This document shows positions 1-7,158 of a stretch of 45,837 bases of DNA, piece by piece. Source of the stretch: Algibacter sp. (GTDB lineage: Bacteria; Bacteroidota; Bacteroidia; Flavobacteriales; Flavobacteriaceae); contig NZ_JAQWOO010000083.1 of NCBI RefSeq assembly GCF_029245835.1, positions 1 through 45,837 of the forward strand. The letters are read 5' to 3'. The translations under genes were made by a program, and so were the position numbers. The notes under the pieces were generated by a model. That model saw only the letters and a program-made list of their open reading frames with translations. It had not been told where the DNA came from and searched no databases. Within the stretch, counting starts at the first letter, position 1; every line of letters begins with the position of its first letter.

Positions 1-314
1 TTTGTAAATATCCAAGCGCTAAAGAAATGGCTACACATAACTGTGCAAAATGAAATCAATAATCAAAATATTATGAATATAGTCAAATCAGAATTCTATA
101 CTGAAACTTTTAAGGCTTGTTTTAAAATATAATTGGTATAATTATGGTATATAAAGTTTTGCGAGACCATTATAAAACTGATAAAACCTTTGAGCATTTT
201 TATGAAGATAAGCCTGTCAATTATCGTAAATGATAGACTTAAAAATATTGCAAATAAAAAAAATCCCGATTACAAGTTGTAATTGGGATTTTATATGTTG
301 TATAAAATAAAAGA
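1..314. other. Left-edge stretch without a convincing gene
   Basis: An open frame runs in from the window edge to a stop at 130-132 (43 codons), and a 29-codon ORF starts with ATG at 144 and stops at 233. Neither resembles a family I recognise, and both are AT-rich, so they may be gene debris or chance. A 15-mer at 128-142 (TATAATTGGTATAAT) recurs inverted at 27085-27099. A hairpin at 260-291 terminates rpsU from the other side. Confidence 0.4.
260..291 (-). terminator. Rho-independent terminator of rpsU
   Basis: The arms at 262-274 and 278-290 form an almost perfect hairpin (AATCCCGATTACA against TGTAATTGGGATT). Read on the minus strand it is followed by a run of T. It lies 24 bases past the rpsU stop. 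Confidence 0.75.
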
Positions 315-509
315 CTAAATATTTTCTTGGTCTCTTAAGTTTTGAATATATGCTGCTTTTTGAACTTCGCGACGTCTTTTTACAGATGGTTTTGTGAAAA
401 ACTGTCCTTCTCTTAAGTTTTGCATTACTTTAATATTTCTGTGCTTTCTTTTATAGCGTTTTAAAGCTCTCTCGATGTTTTCACCATCTTTAACAATTAT
501 CTTTAACAT
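315..509 (-). CDS. rpsU: 30S ribosomal protein S21
   Basis: This 64-residue basic protein has the S21 pattern: an N-terminal MLKIIVKDGENIERALKRYK strand-helix followed by a lysine/arginine-rich helix with KPSVKRRREVQKA. S21 is a late-assembling protein of the small ribosomal subunit, sitting near the anti-Shine-Dalgarno end of 16S rRNA. The length fits the Bacteroidota form. The gene is 101 bases downstream of rpoD on the same strand, so sigma factor and ribosomal protein may be partly co-transcribed. A strong terminator follows at 260-291. Confidence 0.93.
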   Translation of the reverse strand: MLKIIVKDGENIERALKRYKRKHRNIKVMQNLREGQFFTKPSVKRRREVQKAAYIQNLRDQENI

Positions 510-610
510 AAATATATTTTATTTTGCGTTTTCAAGGTTTCCCTAAAAGGGATGCAAATTTCAGTTATTTTATTAGGAAAACCAAATTAATTTAGCTCTT
601 TGTTTTAAGA

Positions 611-1474
611 TTATCCTAAATATGATCGTAATACTTTATTTTTTGAAGTATGACGCAATTTCCGGATGCCTTTTTCTCTAATTTGTCTAACACGTTCTCT
701 GGTTAAACCAAAAGCATCTCCAATTTCTTCAAGACTTTTAGGTGTTTTTACACTTATTCCAAAATAATGTCTAATAACTTCAGCCTCTTTTTCAGATAAT
801 GTCTCTAAAACACGATTAACTTCTAGGTTTAAAGAATCTTTCATCAATTCAGCATCTGGTCTTGGAGATTCTTGTCCTTGAACAACATCATATAAATTGG
901 ATGTTTCTCCTTCTTTAAAAGGCGCATCCATAGATATATGTCTTCCAGAAATTTTCATAGATTGCTTTACATCATCTACGGTTAAATCTAGATTTTTAGC
1001 TATTTCTTCCGCACTTGGCGGACGCTCGTGTGCTTGTTCTAAATAAGAATAGGCTTTATTAATTTTATTAATCGAACCAATTTTGTTTAGTGGTAATCTA
1101 ACTATTCGAGATTGTTGTGCTAGGGCGGATAAAATGGATTGACGAATCCACCAAACCGCATAGGATATAAATTTAAAACCTCTAGTTTCATCAAAACGTT
1201 TTGCTGCTTTTACTAACCCTGCATTACCTTCGTTTATTAAATCGGGGAGTTTCAATCCTTGGTTTTGATATTGTTTTGCAACGGAAACCACAAATCTTAA
1301 GTTAGCTGTTGTTAGGGTATCTAAGGCCTTTTGGTCGCCTTTTTTTATGCGTTGTGCTAATTCTACTTCTTCTTCAGCAGTAATTAAGGGAATTTTACTA
1401 ATGTCTTGAAGGTATTTGTCTAGCGATTTAGATGCTCTATTGGTAACTTGTTTAGTGATTTTTAATTGCCTCAT
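611..1474 (-). CDS. rpoD: Primary RNA polymerase sigma factor (sigma-70, RpoD/SigA)
   Basis: The 287-residue protein carries sigma region 1.2 ([16 protein letters not shown], about residues 16-31), region 2 with [17 protein letters not shown] and the -10-reading [13 protein letters not shown] helix (about 103-115), region 3, and region 4 with the helix-turn-helix [18 protein letters not shown] near the C terminus. It lacks the acidic region 1.1 of the E. coli protein, which is normal for the primary sigma of Bacteroidota. This factor reads the TTG/TAnnTTTG promoters, and several exact TAnnTTTG boxes occur in this window. The start has an upstream AT-rich leader of about 290 bases before the AsmA gene. 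Confidence 0.95.
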   Translation of the reverse strand: MRQLKITKQVTNRASKSLDKYLQDISKIPLITAEEEVELAQRIKKGDQKALDTLTTANLRFVVSVAKQYQNQGLKLPDLINEGNAGLVKAAKRFDETRGFKFISYAVWWIRQSILSALAQQSRIVRLPLNKIGSINKINKAYSYLEQAHERPPSAEEIAKNLDLTVDDVKQSMKISGRHISMDAPFKEGETSNLYDVVQGQESPRPDAELMKDSLNLEVNRVLETLSEKEAEVIRHYFGISVKTPKSLEEIGDAFGLTRERVRQIREKGIRKLRHTSKNKVLRSYLG

Positions 1475-1770
1475 ATATCTTTAAAAAGATTTAATAATTA
1501 TACATTCTTATAACTTAACCAAAAAAATGGGAAATCCTAAAAAACGAACGTTTTTATTTAAAAAACGGGCAAAATTTGTATAAAATTTACTTTTTTTAAC
1601 ATTTTTTGTTAATTTTCAGCAAAAAAGGATAATTCAATAGTTACATTTTCTGCAAAAAAGATATAGTGAAACATTTATGTTCAATAATTTAAAAATTCAA
1701 AATAGAAGTACATGGTTAAAAGCGGGGGGCTCCCGTTCCGATAGCTGTCAGGATTGGTAACGCTGAAAAA
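1475..1770. other. rpoD leader region with a degenerate palindromic repeat
   Basis: There is no gene here. The stretch holds the presumed rpoD promoter and 5' leader on the minus strand. At about 1723-1764 there is a GC-rich block (GCGGGGGGCTCCCG, then CCGATAGCTGTCAGG, ending GGTAACGC). Its GGTAACGC end matches the end of the intergenic repeat family seen at 20224-20360 and 23649-23743. It may be a decayed relative placed just after the AsmA stop codon. Confidence 0.45.
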
Positions 1771-4452
1771 TCATTTTACAGTGTCTTTTTGTTTTTTGTT
1801 TCCCCCTAATAATCCTCCTAAAACATTTTTAATGACCTTTTCGGTAGTTTTTGGGGTTTCGGTTGTTGAAGAATCTTGTGTTTTTTTATTTTTTAAAATA
1901 TCGCTAAGTACATCTTTAATAGCGTCGTTTTGTTTTTGTTTTACAGAATCAGTTTTGGTTTTATTACTTCCAATTACATCCCCAATTAAGTCCTTGACCT
2001 TATCTTGTCCTTGATTGAGTAATTTTTGTTTTTGGATTTCGATAAGTTGTTTCGTTAAGTTTGAAACACCACGAGTTAAATCGGTTTTAACGGTGGGATT
2101 AGTAAAATCACCCCCAATGTTTGCGGTAATAGGGATGCTGATATTGTTTACTTCGGTATCGTTTATTTTACCAATTAACCTGTTTATATCACTGCCTAAA
2201 TACTTTGCTGGCACTTTAAATACGGCGTTGTAATCGATGGTTTTATCAAATCCGTGAGCTCCAGAAACAGTAATGGCAATGTCTTTGTATTTTAAATCGA
2301 AAGGTTTTACACTTACTTTTCCGTTGGCAAAGTCTAGTCTGGTTTTTAAATCTTTTAAATCGAGTTTATCAAAATCTATAAAACCTAGTGAACGCTCTAG
2401 TTTGCTAAATAATTCGCCTTTATTGGTGTTGATTTTTGTAGTTAGTAATTCGGCTAGAGCATTGCCAGAAACACTGTTTAAATCTGGAGAAAATGCGGCA
2501 TCTAATTTACCAGATAGGTTGAGGTTTGTATTTAGTTTTCCTTCTAGTAATTTTGCTATTGGAGCTAGATTTTGAAGTAGCTCTAAAGCTTTGAATGACT
2601 TTGAAATATCAAACCCGTCTGCTCCTAAATTCAAATTAAAAGTTGGCGTGTCTTCTTTTGTAGATACGTCTCCAGAAATGATTAAAACACCATCAAAAAT
2701 ACTAGACTTCATGTTTTGAAGCTTTGCTTGTTGGTCTTTAATATAGAGTGTTCCGGTAACGTCTTTTAAGTTTAAATTATCATATACTACAGTTTTAGCA
2801 TCCGCATGTATGGTGCAATCTAAAAAGGCTGGTATTTTTAAAGATTCCGAATCACTAGTCGTTTTATTTACTGTTGATGTTTCCGCTTCTATCATAAAAT
2901 CACTCACTTTAAATAGATTGGAAGTCACATTAAAGTTTCCTTTTAAAGTATTATTGCTTAACAAAAACCCTAGCAAATTATTTATGGTTCCATTAGCATC
3001 TAAATCGCTTGCTCCTGTTTTGGCTTTAAAATTATTTAAGGAAACAGTGCCTGGATTAAAGGTCATATTCGCCTGAGAAATATGAATGGGGTTTACAATA
3101 TCTTCCGAAGAAAATACAAAGTCGGTAATACTTGCAGAGCCCTTATTTTTTATGCGTTCGTATGCATTGGTTTCAATAGCATTCATATCAAAAGTCGTAT
3201 TTATGTTTCCTTTTAAAATACCAGTAAGGTCATTTTCTAATGCTATAGGATACGCTTTTGTAATGTTTGCTAAGTTTAAAACACCATTTATATTGGCATT
3301 TACTAACATGTTTTTTGTGATATTTTTTAAAGTAGCCGAGGATTTAAAAATATCATCATCAATTTTAAAATTAAGCGTTTTAATATCTATATAGGTATCA
3401 TCAATTTGTCCTGTAGTGTTTTTTATTTCTGTGTTGATAGTTATATTTTCAACACGTTTAGGTAAATCTGGATATTTAAAAGAGGCATTATTTGAGGTGA
3501 TACTGATGTCTAAATTTGGAATAGTTTCGTCTGAACTTAATCCTTTAATAAGTCCTTTTACTTTAAAATCACCTGTGGTTTGTACATTTTCAATATTTTT
3601 AGAATATGCCTTTGGAATAACTGCAAGGAAGTTTTTAAAATCTGATTCTGGGTTTTCAAACGAAATATCAATGTTTTGTCCGTTTTCAACTTGTTGTACA
3701 TAGCCTTGAAATTCTAAAGGTAAATCATTAATAAAACCTTTGTTTTCTTTGAAAGTGTATTTGCTATTATTTAAGTCTAAACCAATTAAGGCATCTAATT
3801 TTACAGGATTATTAGTTAAATAATGAGTACTATCAAGCGAAAAACTAACATTGGCTTCGCTTTTGGTGTTAAATTCTGAAGTTTCTGTTGAAAACGTTCC
3901 GTGACCCTCGTGGTTAAGTTCTGTAATATGTATTAAAGTTTTTGAAAGATCATCAATATAGGTTAGTGCACTATTTTTTATTTGATAGTCTTCAATATTA
4001 AATTTAAAGCTGTCTGCTTTGTTTTCCGCGGAAGCGTTATTAGTATTTTCTTTTGTTATGTCGTAATTATTATTTCCAAATTTATTAGTTTTCAAAGTTA
4101 ATAACGCTTCATCAATATTTATGGAATGAACTACAATTGGTTCTTCGGCTGCAGTTTTAAATAACTCATTAATATTCATGGTAAATGAAATATCTTTTAT
4201 TGTAGCGAAAGTTTCGTTTTTAAAAGGTTCAAAATTAGTAATTACTAGGTTGTTAATATTAGCATGTGCCTGCGGGAAGCTTCTTATAAAACTAAGGGAT
4301 ACATCACTAAATTCAACTTGAGCATTTAAATTTTGATTGATAAAATGCTTCACCATTTCTTTTATTTGGCCTTGTAAAGCAAAAGGAATAGCAATTAATA
4401 ATGCAAGAATAATAAGTATTGTGATTACAATAATTTTAAATACTTTTCTCAA
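1771..4452 (-). CDS. AsmA family protein
   Basis: This 893-residue protein starts with a single N-terminal membrane anchor (residues about 5-27, IIVITILIILALLIAIPFAL). The AsmA N-terminal module follows (VEFSDVSLSFIRSFPQAHANINNL), then a long beta-rich repetitive body, and an AsmA-like C-terminal domain around residues 640-780 (LLEGKLNTNLNLSGKLDAAFSPDL). The last 80 residues are low-complexity, rich in K, Q and T. AsmA-like proteins are anchored in the inner membrane and project into the periplasm. Larger relatives (TamB, YhdP) form bridges for phospholipid traffic to the outer membrane. A role in outer-membrane biogenesis is therefore inferred from the family, and the exact cargo is unknown. 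The gene is monocistronic, followed by a GC-rich degenerate repeat. Confidence 0.88.
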   Translation of the reverse strand: MRKVFKIIVITILIILALLIAIPFALQGQIKEMVKHFINQNLNAQVEFSDVSLSFIRSFPQAHANINNLVITNFEPFKNETFATIKDISFTMNINELFKTAAEEPIVVHSINIDEALLTLKTNKFGNNNYDITKENTNNASAENKADSFKFNIEDYQIKNSALTYIDDLSKTLIHITELNHEGHGTFSTETSEFNTKSEANVSFSLDSTHYLTNNPVKLDALIGLDLNNSKYTFKENKGFINDLPLEFQGYVQQVENGQNIDISFENPESDFKNFLAVIPKAYSKNIENVQTTGDFKVKGLIKGLSSDETIPNLDISITSNNASFKYPDLPKRVENITINTEIKNTTGQIDDTYIDIKTLNFKIDDDIFKSSATLKNITKNMLVNANINGVLNLANITKAYPIALENDLTGILKGNINTTFDMNAIETNAYERIKNKGSASITDFVFSSEDIVNPIHISQANMTFNPGTVSLNNFKAKTGASDLDANGTINNLLGFLLSNNTLKGNFNVTSNLFKVSDFMIEAETSTVNKTTSDSESLKIPAFLDCTIHADAKTVVYDNLNLKDVTGTLYIKDQQAKLQNMKSSIFDGVLIISGDVSTKEDTPTFNLNLGADGFDISKSFKALELLQNLAPIAKLLEGKLNTNLNLSGKLDAAFSPDLNSVSGNALAELLTTKINTNKGELFSKLERSLGFIDFDKLDLKDLKTRLDFANGKVSVKPFDLKYKDIAITVSGAHGFDKTIDYNAVFKVPAKYLGSDINRLIGKINDTEVNNISIPITANIGGDFTNPTVKTDLTRGVSNLTKQLIEIQKQKLLNQGQDKVKDLIGDVIGSNKTKTDSVKQKQNDAIKDVLSDILKNKKTQDSSTTETPKTTEKVIKNVLGGLLGGNKKQKDTVK

Positions 4453-4539
4453 AATGAAGAATTTAGGTTTAGCGTGTCTGCAAAGATATACGCAAAAATG
4501 GTGCTAAAAGATTGAAAACAGTGAATTTATTGTTAAATA

Positions 4540-5244
4540 TTAAAGCAAATCAATCTCTTCATTGACCTTTAAATTGAAACGTTTTCTGAACAAAAACACA
4601 CCTAAATATAAAAATGGGGTATCGCAAGCGGCTATAATGACTTTAAATAAAAATCCGCTAACTAATAAACCTTTAAAGTTAGCCCAATCAATAATGCCGA
4701 AGGAGCATAATAAAAATACAATGGTAAAGGTATCTACAAATTGTGAAAACCATGTGGAGAAATTATTTCTAAGCCATAAGTGTTTGCCTTTAGTTAAGTT
4801 TTTCCAGAAATGGTAAATCTGGATGTCTACAAATTGCGCAAATAAATAGGTTAGCATGCTTGCAAAAACGGCAATCATAGAGTTTCCAAAAACCGTTTTA
4901 AAGGTATCATCTTTAACGTAAGACCATGATGTTGCAGGAACGCTATCTGCCATGTAAATAATTAAAAGTGAAAATATAGAAGAGAAAATCCCAACGACTA
5001 CAATATCATTTGCGCGTTTTTTTCCATAGATTTCGCTAATTAAATCAGTGATTAAAAAAGTCATAGGATAAGGTAAAATGCCAACTGATATTTCGAAAAG
5101 CTTATTTCCGAAAATCTCTATATCAATCGGATACCAGTAAAAGAATTTTTGAAAAATAAGGTTTGAAACTACCAATGATGTTATAAATAAAGCGCCTAAA
5201 AGGATGTAAATACGTTGTGCGGCAAGTTTGTTTTTTAAAGTCAT
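4540..5244 (-). CDS. yhhQ: Queuosine precursor transporter (YhhQ/VUT family)
   Basis: The 234-residue integral membrane protein has about six hydrophobic segments. It shows the signature of the DUF165/VUT family: VVSNLIFQKFF in the first helix, GILPYPMTFLITDLISEIYG in the second, and a later WFSQFVDTFTIVFLL helix. Family members such as E. coli YhhQ import preQ0/preQ1, precursors of the modified tRNA base queuosine. I looked for a preQ1 riboswitch in the leader and saw none. The gene has its own short leader, and the AsmA gene lies 87 bases downstream on the same strand. Confidence 0.9.
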   Translation of the reverse strand: MTLKNKLAAQRIYILLGALFITSLVVSNLIFQKFFYWYPIDIEIFGNKLFEISVGILPYPMTFLITDLISEIYGKKRANDIVVVGIFSSIFSLLIIYMADSVPATSWSYVKDDTFKTVFGNSMIAVFASMLTYLFAQFVDIQIYHFWKNLTKGKHLWLRNNFSTWFSQFVDTFTIVFLLCSFGIIDWANFKGLLVSGFLFKVIIAACDTPFLYLGVFLFRKRFNLKVNEEIDLL

Positions 5245-5311
5245 TTACGATTGTGAATAAATAGGTTCTGTAAATATAAAGGAAACCATTTACTTTTTAT
5301 TATTTTGCCAA

Positions 5312-5470
5312 AAACTGATCTTGACTTTTTGTTTTTAACCGAAAATGAGATAAAATTTGTCTAGATGAGGCTCTTTTTGAAAGGCATAGTTTTGCTAAGC
5401 ATAAAAAAAGCAACGAATATGGACAGATATTGGCCATTTTTTAGGAAATAGAAAAAGTCAAGATGAGTTT
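5312..5470. mobile_element. MITE-like element with 19-bp terminal inverted repeats
   Basis: The left arm at 5312-5330 (AAACTGATCTTGACTTTTT) and the right arm at 5452-5470 (AAAAAGTCAAGATGAGTTT) are inverted copies with one mismatch. They enclose 121 bases. A 28-codon ORF from ATG 5365 to TAG 5449-5451 lies inside and has no recognisable function. The element ends seven bases before the folK-dNK start codon, so its right arm forms part of that gene's leader. I see no obvious target duplication. Confidence 0.55.
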
Positions 5471-5477
5471 ATAAATT

Positions 5478-6608
5478 ATGTTAAAACCAACAACATACCA
5501 CATTGCACTAGGAAGCAATAAAGGGGATAAGTTTAAAAACTTGCAAGCCGCAGTTGATGCTATTTATAAACGTGTTGGGAATATTAAACTCATTTCTAAA
5601 GTATATAAATCTCCTGCATTTGGTTTTGAAAGTGATGATTTTTTGAATTGTTGTTTGGTTTTAGAAAGTTATCTAGAGCCTCAAGATGTCTTAGATGCTT
5701 TATTGAATATTGAGACCACTTTAGGGCGAACGCGAACAAAAACTAGTGCTTACGAAGCCAGAGTTATAGATTTGGATATTGTTTTTGCTGAAAATAAAAT
5801 CATCAATACAAAAACACTGCAGGTACCGCATCCAGAAATGAGCAAGCGTAAATTTGTACTTTTACCGCTTAATGATGTCGCTTCAAAAATGAAGCACCCA
5901 AAACTTCAAAAGGAAGTGTTTGCTTTGTTAGATGAATGTGAAGACGAATCGGTTTTAGAACCTATCAATATTTGGTTAAAAAATCCGAGTAGGCAATACG
6001 ATTTCTCAAAATATAATTACATAGCTATTGAAGGTAATATAGGTGCAGGAAAAACCAGTTTAGCAACTAAAATAGCTTATGATTTTAATGCGAAACTTAT
6101 TTTAGAACGTTTTGCAGACAATCCTTTTTTGCCAAAGTTTTACGAAGATGCAAATCGATATGCTTTTACTTTAGAAATGTCTTTTCTAGCAGATCGTTAC
6201 CAGCAAATTTCTGATGATTTATCGCAACTTGATTTGTTTAAAGATTTTATTGTTAGTGATTATGATGTTTTTAAATCTTTAATTTTCTCTAAGATTACTT
6301 TAAACGATGATGAGTTTAGTTTATATCGAAAACTCTTCTATTTAATGTATAAAGACATCGCGAAACCAGAGTTGTATATTTATTTGTATCAAAATACAGA
6401 ACGCTTACAGCAAAATATTAAAAAACGCGGACGCGATTATGAGCAAAATATTGCTGATGATTATTTAGAGAAAATCAATGCAGGCTATTTAGAATTTTTA
6501 AAAACTCAAAAAGATTTTAATGTAAAAATTATAGATGTATCTAATAGAGATTTTGTGACAAGTAGAGCAGATTATTTGTGGGTTTTGGATGCTATTTGTG
6601 AAGCGTGA
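5478..6608 (+). CDS. folK: Fused HPPK (FolK) and deoxynucleoside kinase
   Basis: The 376-residue protein joins two enzymes. Residues 1-165 are 6-hydroxymethyl-7,8-dihydropterin pyrophosphokinase (ALGSNKGDK near the N terminus; RTKTSAYEARVIDLDIVF near 86-103, matching the metal-binding LDLDI motif), which makes the pterin donor for folate. Residues 180-376 are a deoxynucleoside kinase, with Walker A GNIGAGKTS at 186-194, a DRY motif at 239-241 and a lid TERLQQNIKKRGRDYE. This half phosphorylates salvaged deoxynucleosides. Both halves keep their key motifs, so both are probably active. This fusion is common in Flavobacteriia. The start is the ATG directly preceding LKPTTYHIALGSN. Confidence 0.9.
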   Translation: MLKPTTYHIALGSNKGDKFKNLQAAVDAIYKRVGNIKLISKVYKSPAFGFESDDFLNCCLVLESYLEPQDVLDALLNIETTLGRTRTKTSAYEARVIDLDIVFAENKIINTKTLQVPHPEMSKRKFVLLPLNDVASKMKHPKLQKEVFALLDECEDESVLEPINIWLKNPSRQYDFSKYNYIAIEGNIGAGKTSLATKIAYDFNAKLILERFADNPFLPKFYEDANRYAFTLEMSFLADRYQQISDDLSQLDLFKDFIVSDYDVFKSLIFSKITLNDDEFSLYRKLFYLMYKDIAKPELYIYLYQNTERLQQNIKKRGRDYEQNIADDYLEKINAGYLEFLKTQKDFNVKIIDVSNRDFVTSRADYLWVLDAICEA

Positions 6609-6698
6609 TTTTATAGTTTACATAATTAAGTTCATTATTTGATAATAAAACAAATGAAGTATGCAAACCATAAAAGTTAAATGAGAACATTCTGAAAA

Positions 6699-7016
6699 TT
6701 AGTTTTCAATTCCGATTTTTGAAAATAATTCACGTACGTTAGCTAGCTCGATTTCATTATAAAAATTACCCAGATCTCTATTTTTTCCATTCTTCAATTC
6801 TAACGCAAACCTTTTTCTTCCAAAAAAAGTTTTTTCTTTAAGTCGCCTAATTTCTGTAACATTAATTTTTTTCGCAGCAGATTTTTTAAAAAGAAATAAA
6901 TAGAGAATCACTAAGGAGATAACTCCTATTCCTATCCAAAAATATTCAATAAATCCATATTCAGTTTTGTTATAACTGATTAATTGGATTATTGCGTTTG
7001 CCAAATTCAATACCAT
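6699..7016 (-). CDS. Small membrane protein of unknown function
   Basis: This is a 105-residue protein I do not recognise. It has a hydrophobic or amphipathic N terminus and one clear membrane helix (about residues 26-45, WIGIGVISLVILYLFLF). A soluble basic tail follows (KKSAAKKINVTEIRRLKEKTFFGRKRFALELKNGKNRDLG) and ends in EIELANVRELFSKIGIEN. The tail looks like a small PH-like or bPH domain, by pattern only. It sits alone between folK-dNK and the glucosidase gene. Confidence 0.65.
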   Translation of the reverse strand: MVLNLANAIIQLISYNKTEYGFIEYFWIGIGVISLVILYLFLFKKSAAKKINVTEIRRLKEKTFFGRKRFALELKNGKNRDLGNFYNEIELANVRELFSKIGIEN

Positions 7017-7158
7017 TAAAAGCTTTAAAATTAGATATTGATTTTTAAGGCCGTCCTTAATTTCAATTAAGTTTTCTATGTCGTTAAATTTTATTTTTAT
7101 GGGATTTTTTTCTCAAATGTGGCAAAATGTTTTTTTATTATATTAGAAAAAAATGTTT

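Noticed and set aside
1754-3703. Five plus-strand ORFs of 72-102 codons
   Set aside because: They are antisense shadows of the AsmA gene, which has a membrane anchor and clear family pattern over the whole length.
5245-5311. preQ1 riboswitch before the queuosine-precursor transporter
   Set aside because: The leader is too short and shows no C-rich loop or A-rich tail that could form the pseudoknot.
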